From assembly GCA_000719695.1 (NCBI GenBank), contig JOHN01000032.1, positions 45,043-109,042 on the forward strand: a stretch of DNA of 64,000 nt. The letters are read 5' to 3'. Source of the DNA: Streptomyces sp. NRRL F-6131. GTDB lineage: Bacteria; Actinomycetota; Actinomycetes; Streptomycetales; Streptomycetaceae. Shown here one piece after another: positions 24,777-32,630 of this stretch. The stretch's first letter is position 1. Each line of letters begins with the position of its first letter. Below the pieces are notes generated by a model, which worked only from the letters and a program-made list of their open reading frames with translations, was not told where the DNA came from and made no database searches. Made by a program: the position numbers and the translations under genes.

Positions 24777-24829
24777 AACGAGGAAGCGGGCCGGTCCACC
24801 CCAGGGGTGGACCGGCCCGCTTCCTCGTT
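24777..24829. terminator. Bidirectional terminator, 26-bp perfect stem
   Basis: Left arm 24777-24802 (begins AACGAGGAAGCGGG) and right arm 24804-24829 (ends CCCGCTTCCTCGTT) are perfectly complementary around one base. It sits between the convergent HEAT-protein and uppP genes and would terminate both. Confidence 0.92.
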
Positions 24830-24880
24830 CTTGCTGTCCGGTGGTGCCGGTGGTGCGGGTGGTTCCGATGGAACGCGGTT

Positions 24881-25729
24881 CTACTTCACGACCACGCCGG
24901 CGTCCGGGGCCAGGGTGCCGACGGACACCAGGACGATGATCAGAATGCCCAGCGCGATGCGGTAGACCACGAACGGCATGAAGCTGTTGTTCGAGATGTA
25001 CTTCAGGAACCAGGAGATCGCCGCGTAGCCGACCACGAAGGCGATCGCGGTGGCCAGGATCGTCGGCCCCCAGGCCGGCGCGGGCCCTTCGCCGATCTTG
25101 AACAGCTCCAGCACGCCGGAGGCCAGCACCGCCGGGATCGCCAGCAGGAACGAGTACCGGGCCGCCGCCTCCCGGCTGTACCCGAGCAGCAGACCGGCAC
25201 TGATCGTGCCGCCGGAGCGCGAGACGCCCGGGATGAGGGCGAGCGCCTGGGCCATGCCGTACGTGGCCGCGTGCGGCAGGGTCAGGTCGCTGATCGGCTT
25301 GGCGTGCCGGACCGCCCGGGTGCGGTCGGCGACCGCCAGGATCACGCCGAACAGGATCAGCGTGGAGCCGATGATCCGCAGGTCGCGGAGGTCCTGCTCG
25401 ATGGTGTCCTGGAACAGCTTGCCCAGGATGCCGATCGGCAGGGTGCCCATGATCACGAACCAGCCCATCCGTGCGTCCTGGTGCGAGCGGAGCGCGGGCC
25501 GGAACAGCGAGAGCGTCCAGGTCTTGACGATCGAGGCGATGTCGCGGCGGAAGTAGATCAGCACGGCGGTCTCGGTGCCGAGCTGCGTCACCGCGGTGAA
25601 CGCCGCCCCCGGGTCCGGCCAGCCGAACAGGGCGGGGAAGACCCGGAGGTGGGCGCTGGAGGAGATCGGGAGGAACTCGGTGAGCCCCTGGATCAGGCCG
25701 AGGACGGCCCCGTGGAACCAGTCGATCAC
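24881..25729 (-). CDS. uppP: Undecaprenyl-diphosphatase UppP (BacA)
   Basis: A 282-residue polytopic membrane enzyme that recycles undecaprenyl diphosphate to the monophosphate carrier for peptidoglycan and other surface polymers. The two active-site motifs are present: TEFLPISSSAHL near residues 17-28 and IPGVSRSGGT in the second half. About eight hydrophobic helices can be drawn. GTG 25729 (VIDWFHGAVLGLIQG) was chosen as the start because family members begin here. In this family, overproduction gives bacitracin tolerance. The gene shares a terminator with its convergent neighbour. Confidence 0.95.
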   Translation of the reverse strand: MIDWFHGAVLGLIQGLTEFLPISSSAHLRVFPALFGWPDPGAAFTAVTQLGTETAVLIYFRRDIASIVKTWTLSLFRPALRSHQDARMGWFVIMGTLPIGILGKLFQDTIEQDLRDLRIIGSTLILFGVILAVADRTRAVRHAKPISDLTLPHAATYGMAQALALIPGVSRSGGTISAGLLLGYSREAAARYSFLLAIPAVLASGVLELFKIGEGPAPAWGPTILATAIAFVVGYAAISWFLKYISNNSFMPFVVYRIALGILIIVLVSVGTLAPDAGVVVK

Positions 25730-25993
25730 CGGACACCCGCCCGGGGTATCCGTCGGTCGATGCGCATGAAGCGTTCCTTGGTGGTCGGTGCGGGAACAGT
25801 CCTGCGAACCGGCCGGCGCGGTCCAGCGGCGCGGCCCGATGGCAGGCGAACGACCGGTCCCGCCCGGCGCGCGGGCCGCGCGCGGGCCCGGCGTCCGCCT
25901 GATGCTACGCCGTTCGGGTGACGGCCTGTCGTCCGCCCCCACCCCCGGCACCCCGTCCCGCGACCCGCTCCTCCCCGCCCCTCCCCGGCGGGG

Positions 25994-26719
25994 TCAGCCG
26001 GTCGCCGGGAGCGCCCGCACCCAGGTGCGGTCCTCGGTCAGCCAGCTGTCGATCGTCAGCCCGGCCTCGGCGAGGGCCCGTTCGAACTCGGCCCGGTCCA
26101 TCGGGCGGGACGGGAAGGTCTGGGTCCACCGGGCGTCCGGGAACTCGTACACCACGTGGACCAGGTTCACCCCGTCGCCGACGGGTGTGGCGGATTCCAC
26201 CCGCACCAGCCCGTTCTCGCCGAGCGCGCGCTCGCGCGGCACGTCGGTCTGCCAGTCCTCGCCCTCGCACTGGATGAGCACGCAGCCGTCCGGGGCGACG
26301 TGCCGGCGGCAGGTCTCCAGCAGGCCCCGGCGGACGTCGCGGCTGCCGGCGTGCACCAGGAAGGAGGCGAGCAGGACGACGTCGAAGCGTTCGTCGAGCT
26401 CCAGCCGCTCGATCGGTGCGCGCACGGTGCGCGCACCGCGGACCCGGGCCAGCATGTCCGCCGACTCGTCCACGGCCGTCACCCGGAAGCCCAGCTCCAC
26501 CAGCGGGCGGGTCATCCGGCCCACGCCGCAGCCGAGCTCCAGCAGGCTCGCGCCGGGCGGCACGGCGCCCGCGATCACCTCGGGTTCGTCGCGGATCGGC
26601 AGCCGCTCGTACAGCTCGACCGCACAGCCGTCGGGCGTGATGGCCCCCGGGCCGGTGCCGTCGTACCCCTCGCGCCGCTCGTCGGTCGGCCGTGCCTCGT
26701 CCGTTCGGTCGTCGGTCAT
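25994..26719 (-). CDS. Class I SAM-dependent methyltransferase
   Basis: A 241-residue methyltransferase. Motif I LLELGCGVGRMTRPL, the acidic beta2 end in VTAVDESADML, and the post-I/motif IV region FDVVLLASFLVHAG are clear. The C-terminal part (FPDARWTQTFPSRPMDRAEFERALAEAGL) is typical of small-molecule methyltransferases. The substrate is unknown. ATG 26719 is the chosen start; ATG 26728 and a more distant start at 26773 are in frame, but the latter would run close to the divergent metal-type promoter. It is divergent from the DUF4396 gene and may respond to the same operator. Confidence 0.83.
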   Translation of the reverse strand: MTDDRTDEARPTDERREGYDGTGPGAITPDGCAVELYERLPIRDEPEVIAGAVPPGASLLELGCGVGRMTRPLVELGFRVTAVDESADMLARVRGARTVRAPIERLELDERFDVVLLASFLVHAGSRDVRRGLLETCRRHVAPDGCVLIQCEGEDWQTDVPRERALGENGLVRVESATPVGDGVNLVHVVYEFPDARWTQTFPSRPMDRAEFERALAEAGLTIDSWLTEDRTWVRALPATG

Positions 26720-26775
26720 GCGAACCATCGGAGCACGGTGGGGCCCGTGGGGGAAGAAGGCGTGGTGATCCACGC

Positions 26776-26804
26776 TTGGCAGATACCCCCTGGGGGTATA
26801 GAGT
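26776..26804 (+). promoter_or_regulatory. Promoter with CsoR-type operator between -35 and -10
   Basis: The -35 TTGGCA (26776-26781) and -10 TAGAGT (26799-26804) have an ideal 17-bp spacer. Within it lies a perfect palindrome, ATACCCCC-T-GGGGGTAT (26783-26799). This matches the C/G-rich ATACCCC...GGGGTAT operators of CsoR-family copper-sensing repressors. Binding there would block RNA polymerase. No csoR gene is in the window. Confidence 0.8.
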
Positions 26805-26854
26805 CAGTGACGAGCCGGGCAGCACGGCGAAGGAGCGAGCACGTGGAGGATGAC

Positions 26855-27505
26855 ATGGCACACCCCGCGCAGCACGAGCAGCAGTACGAAGAGCGCGCCG
26901 GTCACGAGCAGCACATCGGCCACGACCCGCACGCGCACCACGCGGGCCACGGGCACCACTCGAACCACGGGCACCATGCGGGTCATGTGGACCACTCGGG
27001 TCATGAGCGTCATGGGGGTCATGAGGGTCGTGCGAGCCACGGGCACCACGCCCACCACGGGGGCGGCGTGACCTGGGCCGCCGCCGCGCAGGCCACCCTG
27101 CACTGCCTCACCGGCTGCGCCATCGGCGAGATCCTCGGCATGGTGCTCGGTACCGCCTTCGGTCTGCACAACGGCGCGACCGTGGTCCTCTCGGTCCTGC
27201 TGGCCTTCGTCTTCGGTTACGCGCTGACCATGCGCGGGGTGCTCAAGGCGGGTCTGGACGTCCGCACCGCGGTGAAGGTCGCGCTGGCCGCCGACACCGT
27301 GTCGATCATCGTCATGGAGATCATCGACAACAGCGTGATGATGACCGTGCCCGGCGCGATGGACGCGGGCCTCGGTGACGTCCTGTTCTGGATCGCGCTG
27401 GCCGGCTCGCTGGCCCTGGCCTTCGTCCTGACCGTCCCGGTCAACAAGTGGATGATCGGCAAGGGGCGCGGTCACGCCGTGGTCCACGCCTACCACCAGC
27501 ACTGA
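26855..27505 (+). CDS. His-rich DUF4396 membrane protein, probably metal-related
   Basis: A 216-residue membrane protein. The first 70 residues hold a very dense His cluster (repeats of GHGHH, HHAGH, GHEGR), a likely metal-binding tail. The DUF4396 membrane domain then starts WAAAAQATLHCLTGCAIGEI and contains about four helices, including FGYALTMRGV and IIVMEIIDNSVMM. The His/Cys pair in LHCLTGCA and the acidic MEIID in a helix could bind metal. The CsoR-type operator upstream points to copper. ATG 26855 has GGAGG five bases away; GTG 26843, with AAGGAG upstream, is a good alternative. Confidence 0.85.
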   Translation: MAHPAQHEQQYEERAGHEQHIGHDPHAHHAGHGHHSNHGHHAGHVDHSGHERHGGHEGRASHGHHAHHGGGVTWAAAAQATLHCLTGCAIGEILGMVLGTAFGLHNGATVVLSVLLAFVFGYALTMRGVLKAGLDVRTAVKVALAADTVSIIVMEIIDNSVMMTVPGAMDAGLGDVLFWIALAGSLALAFVLTVPVNKWMIGKGRGHAVVHAYHQH

Positions 27506-27536
27506 CCGGTTCGCCGGCGCTGCCCGCCGCACCGTA

Positions 27537-27586
27537 CGCCGCGGCCCGCGTCGACCCCCGAGGAGGGGTCGGCGCGGGCCGCGGCG
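27537..27586. terminator. Bidirectional terminator between DUF4396 and padR genes
   Basis: A 22-bp stem with a single G-T wobble joins 27537-27558 (begins CGCCGCGGCCCGCG) and 27565-27586 (ends CGCGGGCCGCGGCG), followed by TTTG. It lies between convergent genes. Confidence 0.85.
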
Positions 27587-27619
27587 TTTGCGCGTGCGGA
27601 GCCGCGGGGGTGTGGCCGC

Positions 27620-28153
27620 TCAGGCGGACCGGTCGAGTTCCGCGACGGTGCTGCGCAGCCAGTCCAGCTCGGCGGTGGTGGTGGCGCGGGCGATCAGCAG
27701 CATGCCCCGGCGGAACGGGTCCGTGACCTCTTCCGCCCCCACTGGCCGGTCGCCGTCGTAGAAGAAGCTGGCCGGTTCGCTGAGGAAGGCGAGGCGCCGC
27801 CGGAGCACGACGGCCTGCGCGGCCGGCTCGCCGTCGAGGTGGCGGAGGAAGGCGAGCACGGTGAACCAGCGGTTCTCGTCGCTGACGTCGAGGTCGTCCG
27901 GGGTGCGCAGCCGGTCCAGCAGGGTGGCCCGGCCGGCGTCGGTGAGTCGCAGGGTGTGTCGGGGGGCGGCCGCCGCGCCGGGTTCGGTCGCGCGGACGAG
28001 CAGTCCGTCGGTCTCCAGCCGCTTGATCGCCGGGTAGAGCGTGCCGTCGCTGATCGGCCGCACGTGGCCGGTGAGCGCGGCGAGGTGGCGGCGCAGTTCG
28101 TAGCCGTGCAGGGGCCGGTCGTGGAGGAACCCGAGGATCGCGAGCTTCAGCAT
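27620..28153 (-). CDS. PadR family transcriptional regulator
   Basis: A 177-residue PadR regulator. The winged helix reads LAILGFLHDRPLHGYELRRHL, then ISDGTLYPAIKRLETDGLL and the wing RHTLRLTDAGRATL. A helical C-terminal dimerisation domain (Vir_C-like) follows. ATG 28153 begins with the canonical MLKLAILGFL. The divergent neighbour is an alpha/beta hydrolase, and an imperfect 20-bp palindrome lies between them, so this protein probably represses both genes and is released by a small-molecule ligand. Confidence 0.92.
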   Translation of the reverse strand: MLKLAILGFLHDRPLHGYELRRHLAALTGHVRPISDGTLYPAIKRLETDGLLVRATEPGAAAAPRHTLRLTDAGRATLLDRLRTPDDLDVSDENRWFTVLAFLRHLDGEPAAQAVVLRRRLAFLSEPASFFYDGDRPVGAEEVTDPFRRGMLLIARATTTAELDWLRSTVAELDRSA

Positions 28154-28192
28154 GTGCCCACTCTGTCAGATCCGAGCGCGCATATATCGGTG

Positions 28193-28220
28193 TTGCTATA
28201 CCTCGATGTCGATGTATGGT
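28193..28220 (+). promoter_or_regulatory. Hydrolase promoter overlapping a PadR-type palindrome
   Basis: ATACCTCGATGTCGATGTAT (28198-28217) is symmetric in 16 of 20 positions (ATAC.TCGA..TCGA.GTAT). It covers the space between TTGCTA (28193-28198) and TATGGT (28215-28220), a -35/-10 pair with a 16-bp spacer. The position fits repression by the divergent PadR protein. Confidence 0.6.
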
Positions 28221-28309
28221 CATGGCGTCGCCCCGGGCAAGCGCCGGGGCCGCCCGCCCCGGGAGCGATCTGCCGGGATCGCCGCATCGACATCAGAAGG
28301 AGCACGACC

Positions 28310-29059
28310 GTGCGCGACGCCACCGTCACCCCGAACGGCGACCGGATCCGCTGGGTGGAGATCCCCGGGAAGGAGCCCGTCCGCCTCTACCTGCACGGGC
28401 TCGGTGCCAGCTCGCCCGTCTACTACGCCGCGGCCGCCGCGCACCCGTTGCTCACCGGCCACCGCTCGCTCCTGCTCGACCTGCTCGGGTTCGGCATCAG
28501 CGACCGCCCCGCCGACTTCTCGTACACGATGGAGGCGCACGCCGACGCCGTCGCGGCGGCCGTCCGGGCGGCGGGGGTGGAGCGGGCCGAGGTGATCGGC
28601 CACAGCATGGGCGGCGCGATCGCGATCGTGCTCGCCCACCGGCACCCCGGCCTGGTCGACAAGCTCGTCATGGTCGACTCCGTCATCGACCCGATCGACC
28701 CGGGTCGCAGTGCCATCGCCGGCCAGACCGAGGAGGAGTTCCTGGCCGGCGGGCGGGAGCGGGTCGAGCAGTCGGCCGGCCCGTTCTGGTGGGCCACCAT
28801 GCGGCTCGCCGGACCCGAGGCGCTCCACCGCACCACCGTCCACCGCTGCCGGGGGACCGTCCCGACCCTGCGTGAGCAGCTGCACGGGCTCGACGTGCCG
28901 CGCACCTTCCTCGTCCCCGAGGCCGACGGCGAGGTGCCCGGTGCGGCGCGGCTGCGGGAGTCGGGCGTGCTGGTGGAGGCGGTGCCGGACTGCGGGCACA
29001 ACATCATGATCGACAACCCGGACGGCTTCGCGAAGGCCGTCGCCACCGCGCTGGCGTAG
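28310..29059 (+). CDS. Alpha/beta hydrolase (Ser nucleophile)
   Basis: A 249-residue hydrolase. The oxyanion motif LHGLGASS is near residue 25, the nucleophile elbow IGHSMGG carries the catalytic Ser near residue 100, and the catalytic His is in VPDCGHNIMIDNP near the end. A cap insertion lies between about residues 130 and 190. GTG 28310 has AAGGAG seven bases upstream. Control by the divergent PadR repressor suggests that the substrate or a related compound is the inducer, but the reaction is not known. Confidence 0.87.
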   Translation: MRDATVTPNGDRIRWVEIPGKEPVRLYLHGLGASSPVYYAAAAAHPLLTGHRSLLLDLLGFGISDRPADFSYTMEAHADAVAAAVRAAGVERAEVIGHSMGGAIAIVLAHRHPGLVDKLVMVDSVIDPIDPGRSAIAGQTEEEFLAGGRERVEQSAGPFWWATMRLAGPEALHRTTVHRCRGTVPTLREQLHGLDVPRTFLVPEADGEVPGAARLRESGVLVEAVPDCGHNIMIDNPDGFAKAVATALA

Positions 29060-29069
29060 CGTCGTCCCC

Positions 29070-29125
29070 GTCCGCCCGTCCGCCCGTCCGCCCGTCCGCC
29101 CGTCCGCCCGTCCGCCCGTCCGCCC
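29070..29125. repeat. 8-bp tandem repeat GTCCGCCC, seven units
   Basis: Seven exact copies of GTCCGCCC directly follow the hydrolase stop. It looks like a slippage-prone microsatellite and may vary between strains. No coding role is seen. Confidence 0.92.
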
Positions 29126-29173
29126 GGTGCGGGGTGTCCGGGTCTCCGGGTCCCCGTGAGGAGCGCTCCCGTC

Positions 29174-30097
29174 ATGCCGATCCAGGTCCCGGAGGCGCTG
29201 GTCGCCTCCCTCGTCGACTGCCACGGCGCGGCCGGCCGCGCCTGGGCCGACGGACTGCCCGCGCTGGCCGAGGAGTTGGCGGAGCGCTGGGAGGTGCGCA
29301 TCGACGGTCCGCCCGCGCACGGCGTCGTCGGTCTGGTGCTGCCCGCCCGGCGGGTCGACGGTACGGGCGCCGTGCTCAAGCTCCAGCCCGTGGACGAGGA
29401 GACGGCGGGCGAGCCGCTCGCCCTGCGCGCCTGGAGCGGCCGGGGCGCCGTCCGACTGCTCGACCACGACCCGGCCACCGGGTCGATGCTGCTGGAACGT
29501 CTCGACCCGGCCCGCGACCTGCTCACCGTCCCCGACGACCGCGCCGCCACCGGCGTCCTCGCCGAGCTGTTGGCCGAGTTGACGGCACATCAGGCTCCGC
29601 CCGGTGTGCGGACCTTGGCCGAGGTCGCGGACGGCATGCTGGCGACGGTCCCGGCCGCGCGGGCCGCCCTGGCGCGGGAGGCCGACCGCCGGCTGCTCGC
29701 CGATCTCACGGCCGCCCTCCGCGAGGTCCGGCCGGAGCCGGGCGACCGGCTGCTCCACTGGGACCTGCACCACGGCAACGTGCTCGCCCCGCCCGCCCCG
29801 GACGCGCGTGCGTCCTGGCTCGCCATCGACCCCAAACCCCTGGCCGGCGACCCGGGTTTCGAACTCCTCCCGGCCCTGCGGAACCGCTGGTCCGACCTCA
29901 CCGCGACCGGCGACCTCCCTCGCGCCCTGCGGCTGCGCTTCGACCTGATGGTCGACCGCCTCGCGCTGGACCGCGCCCGCGCCGTCCGCTGGACCCTCGC
30001 CCGCGTCCTGCAGAACGTCCTCTGGGACGTCGAGGACGGCGAGGAGCACGTCGACGCCACCCAACGGGCCGTCGCCGAAGCGCTGTTGGGGCGGTAG
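29174..30097 (+). CDS. APH(6)/hydroxyurea-type phosphotransferase family protein
   Basis: A 307-residue kinase of the streptomycin 6-phosphotransferase family. The catalytic loop LLHWDLHHGNVLA (usual Gly replaced by Trp in HGD) and the metal-binding AIDPKPLAGDPGFELLPALRNR are the family hallmark. The N-terminal lobe has VLKLQPVDEETAGEPLALRAW, with the nucleotide-binding Lys in LKL. Such enzymes can inactivate streptomycin or hydroxyurea, but many genomic members have unknown substrates, and no antibiotic cluster lies nearby. ATG 29174 follows GAGGAG by ten bases; GTG 29156 is possible. Confidence 0.83.
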   Translation: MPIQVPEALVASLVDCHGAAGRAWADGLPALAEELAERWEVRIDGPPAHGVVGLVLPARRVDGTGAVLKLQPVDEETAGEPLALRAWSGRGAVRLLDHDPATGSMLLERLDPARDLLTVPDDRAATGVLAELLAELTAHQAPPGVRTLAEVADGMLATVPAARAALAREADRRLLADLTAALREVRPEPGDRLLHWDLHHGNVLAPPAPDARASWLAIDPKPLAGDPGFELLPALRNRWSDLTATGDLPRALRLRFDLMVDRLALDRARAVRWTLARVLQNVLWDVEDGEEHVDATQRAVAEALLGR

Positions 30098-30146
30098 CGG
30101 GGCGGCCCGGGCACGGGCCCGGGCCGGTCGTCGGCCCGGGGGCCGG

Positions 30147-31052
30147 TCAGCCCGGCCCGGCGGGAAGGGGAGTGCCGGGGAGGACGGTGAAGCGGACCGG
30201 GGTGCCCGGGCGGGTCTGGGCGGCGGCGGCGAGGTCGGCGCGCGGCACGACACCCACGACGGGGTAGCCGCCGGTGGTCGGGTGGTCCGCCAGGAAGACC
30301 ACGGGCCGGCCGTCCGGCGGGACCTGGACGGCGCCCAGCACCATGCCCTCGCTGGGGAGTTCGCCGTCCCGGGCGCGGAGCAGCGGCGGGCCGTCGGTAC
30401 GCAGGGCGATCCGGTTGCTGGCCGGCGCGGCGCGGTAGGTGTCGCGGGCGAGCCGCGCGACGGAGTCGGGGGCGAACCAGTCGGCGTGCGGGCCGAGCCG
30501 CAGCCGCAGCACCAGCACCGTCGGGGGAGCGGGCAGCGGGACCAGTTCCGGCGTCGGCCGGTGCGGCGGGCGCGGTCCGACCGGCAGGCGGTCTCCGACG
30601 GCCAGGGGCGCCGGGCCGAGCCCGGAGAGCAGATCGGCAGAACGGCTGCCGAGCACCGGCGGGACGGCGATCCCGCCCGCGACGGCCAGGTAGGCGCGCA
30701 CCCCGGCGGTCGCGGCGCCGACGTCCAGAACCGCGCCGGCGGGCACCGCGACTTGGGCGCCCCAGGGTGCGGGCCGACCGTCCACCCGGACCGGTGCCGG
30801 CGCGCCGGCGACCGCGACCAGCAGCGGCCGCAGGGCCCGCACTGCGACGCCGCCCAGGGTGGTCTCCAGGGCGGCCGCCCCGGGGTCGTTCCCCACCAGA
30901 CGGTTGGCCGCCCGCAGCGCCGGTTCGTCCACCGCCCCGGCCCGCGGCACCCCGAGGTGGGCGACCCCGCGCCGCCCGAGGTCCTGCACCGTGGTCAGCG
31001 GCCCCGGCCGGACCACCACCAGCCCCGCGGGCCCTTCCGTCCGGACCGTCAC
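30147..31052 (-). CDS. pxpC: 5-oxoprolinase subunit PxpC (biotin-dependent carboxylase-like, KipA family)
   Basis: A 301-residue subunit of ATP-dependent 5-oxoprolinase, which opens 5-oxoproline to glutamate. Typical PxpC segments are RPGPLTTVQDLGRRGVAHLGVPRAG (read in two parts), the ANRLVGNDPGAAALE motif and the C-terminal FLADHPTTGGYPVVGVV. GTG 31052 overlaps the stop of pxpB by four bases, so translation is coupled. It is the last gene of the pxpA-B-C operon. Confidence 0.93.
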   Translation of the reverse strand: MTVRTEGPAGLVVVRPGPLTTVQDLGRRGVAHLGVPRAGAVDEPALRAANRLVGNDPGAAALETTLGGVAVRALRPLLVAVAGAPAPVRVDGRPAPWGAQVAVPAGAVLDVGAATAGVRAYLAVAGGIAVPPVLGSRSADLLSGLGPAPLAVGDRLPVGPRPPHRPTPELVPLPAPPTVLVLRLRLGPHADWFAPDSVARLARDTYRAAPASNRIALRTDGPPLLRARDGELPSEGMVLGAVQVPPDGRPVVFLADHPTTGGYPVVGVVPRADLAAAAQTRPGTPVRFTVLPGTPLPAGPG

Positions 31053-31762
31053 GACGCAGCTCCCCGGACGGGGGTGAAGCGGATCCGGGTGCCCGGGGCG
31101 AGCAGCGCCGCCGGGGTCCGGGTGGTGTCCCAGAGGGGGAGGGCGGTCCGGCCGAGGAGCTGCCAGCCGCCGGGGGAGGAGCGCGGGTAGACGCCGGTGT
31201 ACGGGCCGGCCAGGGCGACCGATCCGGCTGGGACGGCGCTGCGCGGGGTGGCGCGGCGCGGCACCTCGTACCGGGCCGGGAGGCCGGTGAGGTAGCCGAA
31301 GCCGGGGGCGAAACCGCAGAAGGCCACCACGTACTCGGGCGCGCTGTGGATCCGGACGGCCTCCTCCGGCGGGACGCCCCACAGACCGGCGACCTCGGCG
31401 AGGTCCGCGCCGTCGTAGACGGTGGGCACCTCGACCAGCGGTCCGGCGGTGGCGGCGGCCGGGTCAGGGCGGGCGGTGCGCAGCAGCCGGGCCAGGGCGG
31501 GGGCGTCCGTCACGCCGTCCAGCAGGACGGTGCGCGCGGCGGGCACGATCTCCTCGACCGTCGGCAGCTCGCCGGCCGACTGCCGTGCGCGCAGCCAGCC
31601 GTACAGGGCGGTGACCCCGGCGGGGTCGGGGAGCTCCACCAGGAGCGCGTGCTCGCCCACGGTGCGTACGACGGTCCCCGCCGCGGGTCCTTCCCCCGCG
31701 GGTCCTTCCCCCGCCGGGCCGCGCCGCGCCGCGCCGTCCCCCGCCGGGCCGCCCGTCGTCAT
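31049..31762 (-). CDS. pxpB: 5-oxoprolinase subunit PxpB (KipI family)
   Basis: A 237-residue subunit. After about 30 Gly/Ala/Glu-rich residues, the family core shows TVLLDG, VPTVYDGADLAEVA, the FCGFAPGFGYLTGL motif and SPGGWQLLGRT near the end. It forms the catalytic complex with PxpC. Its ATG overlaps the pxpA stop by four bases. The N-terminal tail is coded by the CCCGCCGGG-type repeats seen at 31680-31755 and is not a family feature. Confidence 0.93.
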   Translation of the reverse strand: MTTGGPAGDGAARRGPAGEGPAGEGPAAGTVVRTVGEHALLVELPDPAGVTALYGWLRARQSAGELPTVEEIVPAARTVLLDGVTDAPALARLLRTARPDPAAATAGPLVEVPTVYDGADLAEVAGLWGVPPEEAVRIHSAPEYVVAFCGFAPGFGYLTGLPARYEVPRRATPRSAVPAGSVALAGPYTGVYPRSSPGGWQLLGRTALPLWDTTRTPAALLAPGTRIRFTPVRGAAS

Positions 31763-32535
31763 GCGAAGGCCTCCACCCGGACCCCCGCCGAGGCGAGCGC
31801 GCCCCGGATCCGCCAGGCCAGCTGGGCCGCGCCGGGGGTGTCGCCGTGGACGCAGAGCGAGCGCGCCGCGACGGCGATCGGTTCGCCGCCGACCGCCTCC
31901 ACCGCGCCGTCGCGGGCGATGCCGACCGCGCGGGTGATGACCGTCCCGGGATCGTGCACCACGGCGCCCGGCTCGCGGCGGGTGACGAGGGTGCCGGCCC
32001 AGGTGTAGGCGCGGTCGGCGAACGCCTCGGTGACCACCGGCAGCCCGACGTCCTCGGCGACGGCCAGCAGCCGGGAGCCCGGCAGGCCCAGCACCGGCAG
32101 CGGTCCGTCGCAGACCGCCCCGGCCCGCAGGATCCCGGCGACGACGGCCTCGGCCTGTTCGGAGTCGGCGACCACCCGGTTGTAGAGGGCGCCGTGCGGC
32201 TTGACGTAGGAGACCCGGGAGCCGGCGGCGCGGGCGAAGACCTGGAGGGCGCCGATCTGGTAGGCGACCTCGTCGGCCAGCTCCTCGGGCGGCACGTCCA
32301 TGGCCCGGCGGCCGAAGCCGGCGAGGTCGCGGTAGGAGACCTGGGCGCCGATCCGGACGCCGCGCTCGGCGGCCAGCGAGCAGACCCGGCGCATGGTGGA
32401 CGGGTCTCCGGCGTGGAAGCCGCAGGCGACGTTGGCGCTGGTGACGACGGAGAGCAGGGCCTCGTCGTCGGTCAGCGTCCAGCGTCCGAACCCCTCACCG
32501 AGGTCCGCATTGAGATCGATCACCGCATCGGCCAC
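31759..32535 (-). CDS. pxpA: 5-oxoprolinase subunit PxpA (LamB/YcsF family)
   Basis: A 258-residue subunit of 5-oxoprolinase. The family signature IDLNADLGEGFGRW opens the protein, then SANVACGFHAGDPSTM, VSYVKPHGALYN and LCVHGDTPGA follow, with the conserved metal- and substrate-binding His and Asp residues. GTG 32535 is preceded by GGGAGG. It is the first gene of pxpA-pxpB-pxpC, with both junctions overlapping by four bases. The operon salvages 5-oxoproline formed by glutamine cyclisation. Confidence 0.95.
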   Translation of the reverse strand: MADAVIDLNADLGEGFGRWTLTDDEALLSVVTSANVACGFHAGDPSTMRRVCSLAAERGVRIGAQVSYRDLAGFGRRAMDVPPEELADEVAYQIGALQVFARAAGSRVSYVKPHGALYNRVVADSEQAEAVVAGILRAGAVCDGPLPVLGLPGSRLLAVAEDVGLPVVTEAFADRAYTWAGTLVTRREPGAVVHDPGTVITRAVGIARDGAVEAVGGEPIAVAARSLCVHGDTPGAAQLAWRIRGALASAGVRVEAFA

Positions 32536-32630
32536 GCCCGTCCGCCTCCCAGCAGCTGTTGAGGCCGATGGTAGGGCCTGCGCCGGGCGGTGCCGCCCCG
32601 CCCGTCCGCCCGGCCCGGGTCGGGCGCGGG

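Noticed and set aside
29070..29125. CRISPR-like regular repeat
   Set aside because: The units are 8 bp with no spacers, so it is a simple microsatellite.
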